Shown one piece after another: positions 44,076 to 52,641 of a stretch of 64,000 nt of DNA (position 1 is its first letter; every line of letters starts with the position of its first letter). Source of the stretch: DATKXO01 sp035528995 (GTDB lineage Bacteria; Planctomycetota; Phycisphaerae; UBA1845); contig DATKXO010000466.1 in assembly GCA_035528995.1 (NCBI GenBank), positions 8,890 to 72,889 on the forward strand, written 5' to 3'. The notes beneath the pieces were generated by a model. That model saw only the letters and a program-made list of their open reading frames with translations, was not told the DNA's origin and made no database searches. Made by a program: the position numbers and the translations under genes.

Positions 44076-44969
44076 CTACCATAGGCAGAAACTATCTGGA
44101 TTGTAATAGCACGCCACCGTGACCGAGTAGTCGCAATCATAACCTCCGGTATCATTGGGTATGCACTCGATGTAATCGGTATTCATCGGACCACAATAGT
44201 GAAACTTCTTGCAGCGCCAACAGTTGCGGCACGTCCATTCCACCGGAATGATGACCGGGTCGCCGCCTGTAGGACCCGGATCCCATTGGATTGTGCCATA
44301 ACAGGTGTGCGATTCCCCTGAAGCATCACGGTGCGCGCACGGATTCGCTCCCACGTAGGCATATAGGCTCAGGCCTTCTGGATAATGCTGTCGCGGAAGC
44401 ACACGCTCCTTGAAAACGAGATTCCCTGTCTCATCGGTGGCTCCGTTTCTCTGTCGCAACCCGTGTGCGTCCATCTGCATGAACCGTTTGAGTTGCGGCG
44501 CGTACTGCCTCGCCCGGTTGTTGTAGCTCCCGATCTCGACGTCTAGGATGAGCCCCTGGTGCGCCCGGGTGTTTCCGATTCCGCTGAAGGCCCTGCCGGG
44601 CTGGCGGTAGGTGGTGGACGAGGTCAGGGTGCCCAGCGTGGTGGCATCGTCGCTGTCCACGTCGCCGTCGAAGTCGAAGTCGTAGACCCGGCAGGCGCCG
44701 CTGGGCCCGCTGCCCCAGCACGTATCACCCGTGCCGAAGCTGCCGTTGGAGTTGGTGTCGGCCTCTTCCAGCGTGACGTAGCCGTCGCCGTCGTAGTCGC
44801 CGAAGTAGGTCTCCTGGTCCACCGTCACGATGCCGTACGGCGTGTAGTAGTTGTGCTCCAGGACCTGGCCGGCGAAGTCGGTGAGGGCGACAACATTCCA
44901 GTTGGCGTCCTGATGCACGAAGGCCAGGCCGAAGGCATTAAGGGGGTCAGGCTTACTTATCCTTGCCAT
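44076..44969 (-). CDS. C-terminal part of an RHS-repeat protein with dockerin-like insert and Cys-rich end
   Basis: The RHS core signature is clear: 'VLEHNYYTPYGIV', 'NNRARQYAPQLKRFMQMDAHG' in parts, and 'EGLSLYAYVGANPCAHRDASG', after which variable toxin tips begin. The tip is about 80 residues with ten or more Cys and no known toxin motif. Between the Tyr-Tyr box and the 'YRQPGRAFSGIG' strand lies an insert with EF-hand/dockerin-like repeats ('DYDGDGYVTLEEADTN', 'DFDFDGDVDSDDATT'). The many repeats expected upstream are missing, so this is a truncated gene or a displaced tip. ATG at 44969 is the last before the coherent part. Confidence 0.6.
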   Translation of the reverse strand: MARISKPDPLNAFGLAFVHQDANWNVVALTDFAGQVLEHNYYTPYGIVTVDQETYFGDYDGDGYVTLEEADTNSNGSFGTGDTCWGSGPSGACRVYDFDFDGDVDSDDATTLGTLTSSTTYRQPGRAFSGIGNTRAHQGLILDVEIGSYNNRARQYAPQLKRFMQMDAHGLRQRNGATDETGNLVFKERVLPRQHYPEGLSLYAYVGANPCAHRDASGESHTCYGTIQWDPGPTGGDPVIIPVEWTCRNCWRCKKFHYCGPMNTDYIECIPNDTGGYDCDYSVTVACYYNPDSFCLW

Positions 44970-45992
44970 CGCTGCCTCGCTTCGGGCGCCCGCGTGCCGT
45001 GATAGACCTGTCGGACCACGTTCTCGGATCCGTGACCTCCCCCAAATCATCTGCCATTGTTCACCACACCAGTATGACCCGACCCCCTCCTGCTGTCCAC
45101 ATCTGCCCACCACCCGCCCAACCCACCTCACGCGCCGTCAACACCATCCCGCCACGAACTGCTTTCCCAGCCCTCCGCGACCTGCCCGGCGACCGTCCCG
45201 CCTTTGCCGTGTTCCACTCGCCTTCCGTCTGGCCCCAATCGGCGCCAATCTGCAAAATCCGCGCACCATCCGCCGTTCTCCATTCGCCATTCGCCATTCC
45301 CCAATTCTCGATCTTTCGCCTCTCTTGGCGTTCTTGGCTTCCTTGGCGTTCTTCGTCGCCGTGCAGTTGTGGGTCTGTTGGCGCCCTTGGCGACTTGGCG
45401 GTTCAGTTGTCGTCCCTTCTGTTTGGACTCGGGTCTCTCTCTGCGGGCTCAGCCCCCTCTGCGGTGAATCGTCGTTGCCGTTCCCAACCTCCAATCTTCC
45501 GCCTCTCTTGGCGTTCTTGGCTTCCTTGGCGTTCTTCGTTGCCGTGCAGTTGTAGGTCTGTTGGCGGTCTTGGCGACTTGGCGGTTCAGCGTTTTTCCGT
45601 CCCGCGTCCCGAACAAAAAAATCGCGGTTCTTGACCCCGCCAGCCGCGTTTTCCGCAAATCCGACCCCCTGAAGGTGATCGGGCGCCAAGTTATGGGGGT
45701 AGAGGAACGCACCCCTCAGGCGCGGATGCGCGTAGCCGACGCCACCGGAGGCCGACAGTCCAAGGGCCACGGGCACGAGACGCGCACGGGCTAGCACTCG
45801 CCGGGAACGCCGGCGCCCGATCCAAAGGAGGTGACACGGACGAATCCGTCCCATGACACAATTCAACCGCGACCTCCGCGGGGGCCGGCTCAACGACCCG
45901 CGCTTCGGCCGGCGCATGAAGCGGCGGACGGCCGGTTCGAGGCCCGTGCAGTTGGTGCTTTTTTGAGTGATGGGAATGACAGGCCGGCGGCC
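44970..45992. repeat. Repeat-rich spacer with a 95-bp duplication
   Basis: No gene is supported. A unit of about 95 bases rich in CTTGGCGTTCTTGGC words occurs at 45312-45406 and 45495-45589, 183 bases apart. Simple CCATTCGCCATTCGCCATTC repeats lie near 45285. The block at 45612-45706 is shared with 18934-19029. Confidence 0.65.
45612..45706. repeat. Dispersed repeat block shared with 18.9 kb (copy 2)
   Basis: Contains TCGCGGTTCTTGACCCCGCC, AGCCGCGTTTTCCGCAAATC and GATCGGGCGCCAAG in the same order as the block at 18934-19029. Confidence 0.65.
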
Positions 45993-47378
45993 TCAGGTGA
46001 CGATCGCTACAGCAATGATCAGGTACGTGGCGCCGCTGATCACGTCGTTCAGGGAGGTGACCAGCGGACCGGAGGCGATGGCCGGGTCCACGCCCAGCCG
46101 GCGGAACAGGAACGGAAGGATGATGCCGAGTGACCCGGCGATGAGGATGGCCACGGTCATGCCGAGCCCCACCGCCCGGGCGATGGCCGAGGCGTTCACG
46201 CCACCGGCCACGATGCCGAGTGATCTGAGGAGCGGGACGCCGAGCGCGGTGATCGTTGCGGCGAACGCCCCGCAGGCCGGCGCCATGATGAGAGCGATTA
46301 CGCCCTCCCGCTGGAAGGCGAGTCCGATCCGCGTGCCGGCCAGATCGCCGGTGGCGATGCCGCGGACGATGACGGTCGATATCTGGACTCCGCTGTTGCC
46401 GCTCATGGCGGCCACCATGGGAATGAAGGCGAGGATGGCACCAAAGACGCCCGCGGGCAAGTGGGACTGGCTATAGGCGATGATGGTCGCACTGACCATC
46501 ATGATGAGCATGCAGGGCAGGAGCCAGGTCAACCGGATGACGGCGGCGCGGGCGGATGAGGCGGTCTCGGCCTCGGCCAGGTCGGTGCCGGCCATGCGGT
46601 AGAGGTCCTCGGCCGCCTCCTCTTCAGCTACGTCCATGATGTCGTCGGCGGTGATCCGGCCTTTGAGCCGGTTCTCCGCGTCCACCACCGGCATCACCGA
46701 CAGGTCGTACTTGCGGAAGACGCGGACGACTTCCTCCTGATCCTCGTCGGCCCGCACGGAGATCGGCTCGGGATCGCAGATGTCGGCCAGCCGGGTTTCC
46801 TTCGCGTTCGTGACCAGCCGACGCAGCGGCACGGTGCCCATCAGGCGCATTTTGCCGTCGATCACGAAAATCTCGTTGAGGTGCTCATCGAGAGAGGCGG
46901 CCCGAACGTGACGAATGCTCTCACCGACCGTCGTATCGCCGGTCAGGGCGATCAGGTCGGGCGTCATGATGCCGCCGGCCGACTCCTCGTCGTACTCCAG
47001 CAGCTTCTCGATCTTGGCGGCCTGCTCGTCGGAAACGCGATCGAGAACCTCCTCGACGCGTTCCTCCGGCAGGTCGCCGATGAGGTCGGCCGCGTCGTCG
47101 GGCGGCAGCTCCGCCACGATCTCGGTCAGCTTGCGGTCGTCCAGGTCTTCGACGACCTCGCCGAGGTCGGCCTCGTCCTGCAGAGCGATGATCTCGGCCG
47201 CGGACCGCGGTGGCAGGGCGAAGATGATCCGGGATCGCTCCTCGTCGTCGAGCAGCTCGAAGACTTCGGCGATGTCCTCGGGTCGCCCCTCGACGAGTGC
47301 ACGCTGGAGCGGCTCGTCCTCGGGGGACTCGAGGAGCCCTCGGATACGATCCAGAAGCTGTTGGATCTCGTCCTGCAT
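45993..47378 (-). CDS. mgtE: Magnesium transporter MgtE
   Basis: 461 residues with the MgtE order of domains: an N-terminal acidic superhelical domain ('LPPRSAAEIIALQDEADLGEV' in part, 'VAELPPDDAADLIGDLP'), a CBS pair from 'YDEESAGGIMTPDLIAL' through 'VVDAENRLKGRITADDIMDV', and a five-helix membrane domain with 'FIPMVAAMSGNSGVQISTV'. The cytoplasmic domains bind magnesium and close the pore when the ion is plentiful. It is read away from ilvC, about 200 bases apart. No magnesium riboswitch was recognised upstream. Confidence 0.93.
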   Translation of the reverse strand: MQDEIQQLLDRIRGLLESPEDEPLQRALVEGRPEDIAEVFELLDDEERSRIIFALPPRSAAEIIALQDEADLGEVVEDLDDRKLTEIVAELPPDDAADLIGDLPEERVEEVLDRVSDEQAAKIEKLLEYDEESAGGIMTPDLIALTGDTTVGESIRHVRAASLDEHLNEIFVIDGKMRLMGTVPLRRLVTNAKETRLADICDPEPISVRADEDQEEVVRVFRKYDLSVMPVVDAENRLKGRITADDIMDVAEEEAAEDLYRMAGTDLAEAETASSARAAVIRLTWLLPCMLIMMVSATIIAYSQSHLPAGVFGAILAFIPMVAAMSGNSGVQISTVIVRGIATGDLAGTRIGLAFQREGVIALIMAPACGAFAATITALGVPLLRSLGIVAGGVNASAIARAVGLGMTVAILIAGSLGIILPFLFRRLGVDPAIASGPLVTSLNDVISGATYLIIAVAIVT

Positions 47379-47574
47379 GGGTGAATCCCGCCGCCGGCCC
47401 CCTGTGGACCGAATCCGGGATTATGGCCCGGCGACGGCCGAAAGCAAATTGCGGTGCGGGAATTGAGAAGTGTCAGGGAAGCAGTCAGAATCCCGGAGTT
47501 GCGCGGATACGGCGCTTCGCGGTGCGTCTGGCGCCGCCGGGGCGCTGTGGTGATCGGTCAAGGGAGGTGCTGCC

Positions 47575-48576
47575 ATGGCCATTCGGGTTCTTGATGCTGA
47601 CGAGGCTTGTCTGGAGGCGCTGGGCGGGCGGACCGTGGCCATCATCGGTTACGGCAACCAGGGCAGGGCCCACGCGCTGAACCTGCGCGACTCCGGGGTG
47701 GCCGTGGTTGTGGGACAGCGGGCCGGTGGGGGGTTCGAGCGGGCGTTGGCCGACGGGTTCGAGCCGGTGGCGGTGGATGAGGCCGCTCGGTCTGCGGACC
47801 TGGTCGTGGTCTGCCTGCCGGACGAGACGGCCGCGGCGGTGTACGGCGAGCACATCGGCCCGGTGTTGTCGGCCGGCAAGGCGCTGGGGTTCGTCCACGG
47901 GTTCAACATCCGGTTCGGGTTTATCACGCCGCCGCCGGAGGTGGACGTGGTTATGGTGGCCCCCAAAGGGCCTGGGATGTTGTTGCGCTCTCTGTATGTT
48001 GCGGGCAAGGGTCTGCCGGCCCTGTTGGCCGTCGAGCGCGACGCCTCGGGATCGGCGCAGCAGACGGCGCTGGGCTGGGCGGCGGGGATCGGCGCGGCCC
48101 GGGCGGCGGTGGTGGAAACGACGTTTGCGGTGGAGACAGAGACGGATCTGTTCGGCGAGCAGGCCGTTCTCTGCGGCGGGGTGACGGCGCTGTGCAAGGC
48201 CGCGTTCGACACGCTGGTCGAAGCCGGGTACGAGCCCGAGTTCGCCTATCTCGAATGCGTGCACGAGTTGAAGCAGGTCGTGGACCTGATGTACGAGTCG
48301 GGTCTGACGGCGATGCGGGACCGCGTGTCGAACACGGCCGAGTACGGCGACATGACCCGCGGCCCACGGCTGATCGACGACGTAGTGCGGGGGCGCATGA
48401 GAGAGATTCTGGGCGAGGTCCGCAACGGGGAGTTCGCGCGGGAGTGGATGGGCGAGTGCCGCGGGGGGTTGAAGCGGTTCCGGCAGCTTCATGAGGCCGA
48501 TGCGGAGAGTGCGTTCGAGCGTGCCGGGCGCAGTGTTCGCCAGCTAATGCCTTGGCTGGGGGGCGGGGCCGAGTGA
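47575..48576 (+). CDS. ilvC: Ketol-acid reductoisomerase
   Basis: 333 residues, the class I length. The N-terminal Rossmann motif is 'IIGYGNQGRAHALNLRDSG'. The metal-binding knotted domain has 'ETETDLFGEQAVLCGG', 'FAYLECVHELKQVVDLMYESG' in parts, and 'YGDMTRGPRL'. The enzyme performs the second common step of valine, leucine and isoleucine synthesis. GGGAGG lies seven bases before the ATG. No ilvBN or leu genes are beside it, so here ilvC is solitary. Confidence 0.94.
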   Translation: MAIRVLDADEACLEALGGRTVAIIGYGNQGRAHALNLRDSGVAVVVGQRAGGGFERALADGFEPVAVDEAARSADLVVVCLPDETAAAVYGEHIGPVLSAGKALGFVHGFNIRFGFITPPPEVDVVMVAPKGPGMLLRSLYVAGKGLPALLAVERDASGSAQQTALGWAAGIGAARAAVVETTFAVETETDLFGEQAVLCGGVTALCKAAFDTLVEAGYEPEFAYLECVHELKQVVDLMYESGLTAMRDRVSNTAEYGDMTRGPRLIDDVVRGRMREILGEVRNGEFAREWMGECRGGLKRFRQLHEADAESAFERAGRSVRQLMPWLGGGAE

Positions 48577-48908
48577 TGCCGGCTACAGTTTGATCTTGCG
48601 GATCAGATGTTTGGCGGGCGGGTTTTTCATCGCCGCACGGACGCACGACCTGCCGTCGAAGGCCCGCAACGTCCCGGACATGGCCCCCAGTCAAGTTGAC
48701 CTTGGGCGTCGGGCCACCTTGGGGGCGATCCCAAGCCGACTCAGGAGCGGGCCCGGGCCAACTTGGGCACGATCCCGACCCAGTCCGGGGGAAATCCTGC
48801 TCAACCAGACGGACGTTTGGGGGGTACAATAATAGAGCGGAAGCCGTGGTCGCGGCGGTCAACCGCACGAACCTATCGGAGGCGTTTCTTGCGAAGGAGT
48901 ATTTGGAC
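48577..48908. other. Intergenic region before the subtilase gene
   Basis: No gene. TACAAT (48825-48830), followed by AATAGAG, is a good -10 candidate for the protease gene, but no good -35 lies 17 bases upstream. Imperfect repeats of CAAGTTGACCTTGGGCG / CCAACTTGGGCACGATCCC type occur at 48690-48780. Confidence 0.4.
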
Positions 48909-51605
48909 ATGAATCTCAGGAGCAAGGTAATCCGTCTTATGGGCATTCTGGTGCTTCTGTGTGCCGGTTTGGGCTACGCACGGAGTCCAAGGGCAGGACC
49001 TCCTGGCCAGGATGCCGAGCACGGCGAACAGGTGGGCGAACCCTCTGAGCAAGCCGGCGCTCAACCTGGTGGATCCTCATCGTCCGCTGAGCCGCCGCGG
49101 GACGATGGCGCGACGTTGGGCGACGCCCGCATCGCTCCGGAGGTTTACACTGAGCTTGAAAGCTCATCCGATGGTACAGCTTACGTGGTTATAACGCTGA
49201 ACCCGCACGCTGAAGAGGCGCCCAAGCCGGACCAAGTAAAGGCCGGGGTCAAGAACGTCCAGGACAAGGTACTGGCGAAAATGCTGCCGGCCGGATTCGA
49301 TCTCGTGCATCGATTCGAGTCCGCCGGGCTGCTGGTCGGGCGTGTCGATGCTGCCGGGCTGGAAATACTCAAGACTCGGCGCGATGTTGTTGCAGTCGTA
49401 CCAAGTAGGATCGAATCTGACGTCTTTGCAGAGCTTCACAGTCGGCCGGGCAATACAGTCCGCGTTGTCGTGCGCCTGACGGGCGTGGATCAGGAGGCGC
49501 CCACGCTGGAGCAAAGAAGGGCGTTGGTGAAGGAAGTTCAGGATAGGGTCCTGGACACACTGGCACCGGGCGAATTCAAGATCGGATATCGGAACTCAAT
49601 CATCACCTACCTAACCGGCCAGATCAATGCCAGCGGCTTGGCCAAGCTAGCGATGCACCCGGATGTCGTGTCTGTGCGAGTCCCTCGTGCTAGGGGAAGC
49701 GTGCAGTTGAATGAAAGCGTCCCCTTTATTAGGGCTGACCAAGTACACAACCTCGGGTACACCGGTGCGGGCGTGACCATCGCAGTTTTGGACTCAGGTG
49801 TCGATTGCAGTCACCCCGACGTTTCAGGGAGCTGTGTGGATGGCGGTGCGACTTTCCTCGGAGGGCAGTTTGGGGGTGGCGCCGAAGATGATTACGGGCA
49901 TGGCACCTACATGGCAGCAATCATCACCGCCGAAAACGGCGTAGCTCCTGATGCTAAGATTCTTCCGGTCAAGATCTCTAATTCAGATGGGATTTACGAG
50001 ACAATGGATCTTGTCCATGGCATCGACCATGTCGTGCGCACAAAGGACGCGCATCCAAATCTGCGCGCGATTAACCTGAGCATTAGCAGCTTCACGTTGT
50101 ACGACGCCTGCCCTCCCTGCGACTCTGTAGACTCGGAGACTCAGGCCGAGGCACAGGCAGTTGCTGCTGCCGCCTCTGCCGGAATCGTCGTGCTAGCTTG
50201 CTCGAGCAATGAGGGCGACTGCGGGCAGATATCATCTCCGGCGTGCGTAAGTTCTGCCGTTGCAGTCGTGGGAGTATACGACCAGACCATTCCGTTTCCA
50301 GGTGTAGATTACGGTACATGCCAGGACGTGGCACCTCAGCCGCACCTGGTGATGTGTATATCAAACCGCACCACGATTGATTGCGATCAGCTTGGCGCCC
50401 CGGGCTTCGACATTGTAATCGATCAACCGCCGCCCGGCATACCCACGTGGGGCACGTCCCAGGCTACCGCCCATGCCTCGGGCGTCGCCGCCTTGATGAT
50501 TGAGAAGGCCGGGTGTCCGGGCCTTTCGCCGGACGAAATCGCCCAGATTATGGACTTAACCGGGACGGAGTTGACCATCGCGGGCATCTCCTGTCCCGGC
50601 TACGAGGTGCCCAGGAGCATTGACGCCCTTGACGCGATCAACTTCTTCAGCGTGTCGTGCTCAGCCGTTGGGCATCCTGCCTGCAATGCTGATGTGACCA
50701 TTATGGACTTCCGCATCTTCATAGAGTGTATGCAAGGCCCCGGTGTGCCGATCCTGCCCGGGTCGTGCACCTGCGTGGACTACCCAGAAGGACGGCGGCA
50801 GGTCGCCGACGGGGACGTGGACCTGAGAGACTTCGCGGCGTTTCAACGGGACTTCACCAGTTGGACGGATGGCGCCTGTTGCCATGCGGACGGCAGTTGT
50901 ACCGACGGGCCCCCACCGGAGTGCTTCGCAAGCAACGGTCTGTATCAGGGAAACGGAACGACGTGTGCGACGGTGGAGTGTCCGGTGCCTAACTGGGGGG
51001 CCTGCTGCCAGGCTGGCGGAAGTTGTGCAGAAGACACGGTGGAGGACTGCATCTGGGGCGAGGGGCTTTATCTGGGAGACGGCACTTGGTGCGCGTCGGT
51101 CGATTGCCCGACGGTCGCCTATCAGAACTTCGTCCTCAACCCGAGCAGCCCGACGTACGCCTCCTGCGGCAGCGGGTTGGCCCTTGCTGATGACCTGACG
51201 CTGGCTGCCGGCAGCCCCAACGGGCTGGTCTACTATGATCTTACCGTTTACGGCGGCGGGGTGGGGTCGGGGACCTTCGACGCGACGGTGAGCTTACACA
51301 CCGGTTGGCCGCCGACCGGCGGCAACCAGATCGGCGACACGGGATTCACCTGGACCGACTTGCCGGACGGACCGGGCCCGGTCCACCTTCATGCGGTCCT
51401 GGACCCACCGGTAACGATCCCGGACACGGTCTGGATGCAGGCCGAGTTCTCGGATCAGAATGCCGGCTGGTTCATCGGCGGCACGCCCGAAATCGGTTCG
51501 ACGCAGGACTACTTCGGGCGGTACGTCCCGCCGTGGACCCTGTACTGGTGGCAGGGTGATCCGTACGCCGGTTTGTGGGCCACGCTCGGCTGTGTCGAGC
51601 CGTAA
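48909..51605 (+). CDS. Secreted subtilisin-like serine protease with tandem propeptide-like domains and GACC repeats
   Basis: Start ATG has AAGGAG nine bases upstream and begins a signal peptide ('LMGILVLLCAGLGYA'). Two similar propeptide-inhibitor-like (I9) units follow: 'TAYVVITLNPHAEEAP' and 'NTVRVVVRLTGVDQEAP', each with 'VQDKVL'/'VQDRVL'. The S8 domain has Asp295 ('VLDSGVD'), His331 ('YGHGTYMA') and Ser517 ('GTSQATAHASGVAAL', with Ala where Pro is usual). After it come a short dockerin-like stretch ('DVTIMDFRIFIECMQGP'), two planctomycete 'GACC' Cys motifs and a beta-sandwich C-terminus. It should degrade proteins outside the cell. Confidence 0.85.
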   Translation: MNLRSKVIRLMGILVLLCAGLGYARSPRAGPPGQDAEHGEQVGEPSEQAGAQPGGSSSSAEPPRDDGATLGDARIAPEVYTELESSSDGTAYVVITLNPHAEEAPKPDQVKAGVKNVQDKVLAKMLPAGFDLVHRFESAGLLVGRVDAAGLEILKTRRDVVAVVPSRIESDVFAELHSRPGNTVRVVVRLTGVDQEAPTLEQRRALVKEVQDRVLDTLAPGEFKIGYRNSIITYLTGQINASGLAKLAMHPDVVSVRVPRARGSVQLNESVPFIRADQVHNLGYTGAGVTIAVLDSGVDCSHPDVSGSCVDGGATFLGGQFGGGAEDDYGHGTYMAAIITAENGVAPDAKILPVKISNSDGIYETMDLVHGIDHVVRTKDAHPNLRAINLSISSFTLYDACPPCDSVDSETQAEAQAVAAAASAGIVVLACSSNEGDCGQISSPACVSSAVAVVGVYDQTIPFPGVDYGTCQDVAPQPHLVMCISNRTTIDCDQLGAPGFDIVIDQPPPGIPTWGTSQATAHASGVAALMIEKAGCPGLSPDEIAQIMDLTGTELTIAGISCPGYEVPRSIDALDAINFFSVSCSAVGHPACNADVTIMDFRIFIECMQGPGVPILPGSCTCVDYPEGRRQVADGDVDLRDFAAFQRDFTSWTDGACCHADGSCTDGPPPECFASNGLYQGNGTTCATVECPVPNWGACCQAGGSCAEDTVEDCIWGEGLYLGDGTWCASVDCPTVAYQNFVLNPSSPTYASCGSGLALADDLTLAAGSPNGLVYYDLTVYGGGVGSGTFDATVSLHTGWPPTGGNQIGDTGFTWTDLPDGPGPVHLHAVLDPPVTIPDTVWMQAEFSDQNAGWFIGGTPEIGSTQDYFGRYVPPWTLYWWQGDPYAGLWATLGCVEP

Positions 51606-52091
51606 CGCGCACCGCTGCCATTCCGACGGAACAGACACGGAAGGCACGATTCCCTGAACTTCTACCAGCTGGGCCAAGTCTTATGGCGTTCACAGTACGC
51701 CCTCACTAGCAACTGAAGCTGGTGGCAAAAGGCTGGTCGGCTGAAGCCGACCACCATGGGCCTGGGGAATGGCGAGTTGCGAGCGGCGAGTGGGGAATAG
51801 TGAGTAGCAGGTGGGGGTCACTTCCTCATCCCGAGAATCGGGACGGTACTGAAATGAACGCACTGGCAGGCGAGCTGCCAGTGGCACCCGGCGGGACTGA
51901 CAAACAGGTGTGGGTCGGGGCCGCTTCCTCACGGGCGCGGCTCGGAAGGTCGGTCGCGGTACTGAAATCAACACACTGGCAGGCGAGCTGCCAGTGGCAC
52001 CCAGCGGGACTGACAAATGGGTGCGGGTCGGGTCCGCTTCCTCACGGGCGCGGCTCGGAAAGTCGGTCGCGGTACTGAAACGGGGGGGCTG
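51606..52091. repeat. Spacer with tandem 112-113-bp repeat
   Basis: Two full units (about 51846-51957 and 51958-52070) and the first bases of a third. Each unit has the palindrome CACTGGCAGGCGAGCTGCCA(GTG) and the phrase CTTCCTCACGGGCGCGGCTC. Just before are GGTCGGCTGAAGCCGACC (near 51735, also at 18.6 kb inverted) and GGCGAGTTGCGAGCGGCGAG-type simple repeats. Confidence 0.75.
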
Positions 52092-52586
52092 CTATTTGGT
52101 TCGGCGGGGTTTGCGTTTGGCGCGTCGTTGGTCCGGCTTCCATTCGCGCAGAATGTTGTCGGCAATCGGGAACTTGTACAGGCCGGGATCGCTGACCCAG
52201 CCGGGCAAGACGACCGGCGGCAGCGGATGGTCCTGCAGGCGGTTCTTCATCGAACTGATCCGGCGGCGCCCCTTGTAGGACCCGCGCGACCACCGCTGGG
52301 AGAGATATCCCACCACGTCCCGTTCGAGACGCTCGATGTCGCGCGGACGGCAGCAGGCGGCATACCTGTTTCCCTGCCCACAGGGACACGGCGCGTCGGG
52401 GGCGAACCGCCCCAGCCGGAGGTAGTGCTTCTTCAGCTCCGGGCCGGACATCCGGCGCAGGGCCTTGCCGACCAGCCAGGCCAGCAGAAGCCCCGCCGGC
52501 AGGCCGACCACCAATCCCCGCGTCCAGCCCGTAATGACTGCCATGAGCCCGAGCGGGCCTACCGACGCCAGTGTCACCGTCATCAC
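52092..52586 (-). CDS. SEC-C motif protein with N-terminal membrane segment
   Basis: One or two hydrophobic segments occupy residues 1-45 ('LVVGLPAGLLLAWLVGKAL'). The zinc-binding SEC-C motif 'APCPCGQGNRYAACC' lies near residue 68. The rest is basic and ends in 'RRAKRKPRRTK'. SEC-C motifs occur at the end of SecA and in many small proteins of unknown function. The gene is convergent with the subtilase gene across the tandem-repeat spacer and is read after the FG-GAP gene on the same strand. Confidence 0.7.
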   Translation of the reverse strand: MMTVTLASVGPLGLMAVITGWTRGLVVGLPAGLLLAWLVGKALRRMSGPELKKHYLRLGRFAPDAPCPCGQGNRYAACCRPRDIERLERDVVGYLSQRWSRGSYKGRRRISSMKNRLQDHPLPPVVLPGWVSDPGLYKFPIADNILREWKPDQRRAKRKPRRTK

Positions 52587-52641
52587 GCGAAGCTCTCGGT
52601 CCGCTTGGGGTCACTGTCGCACGGGCGTTTGGGGCTACGCG

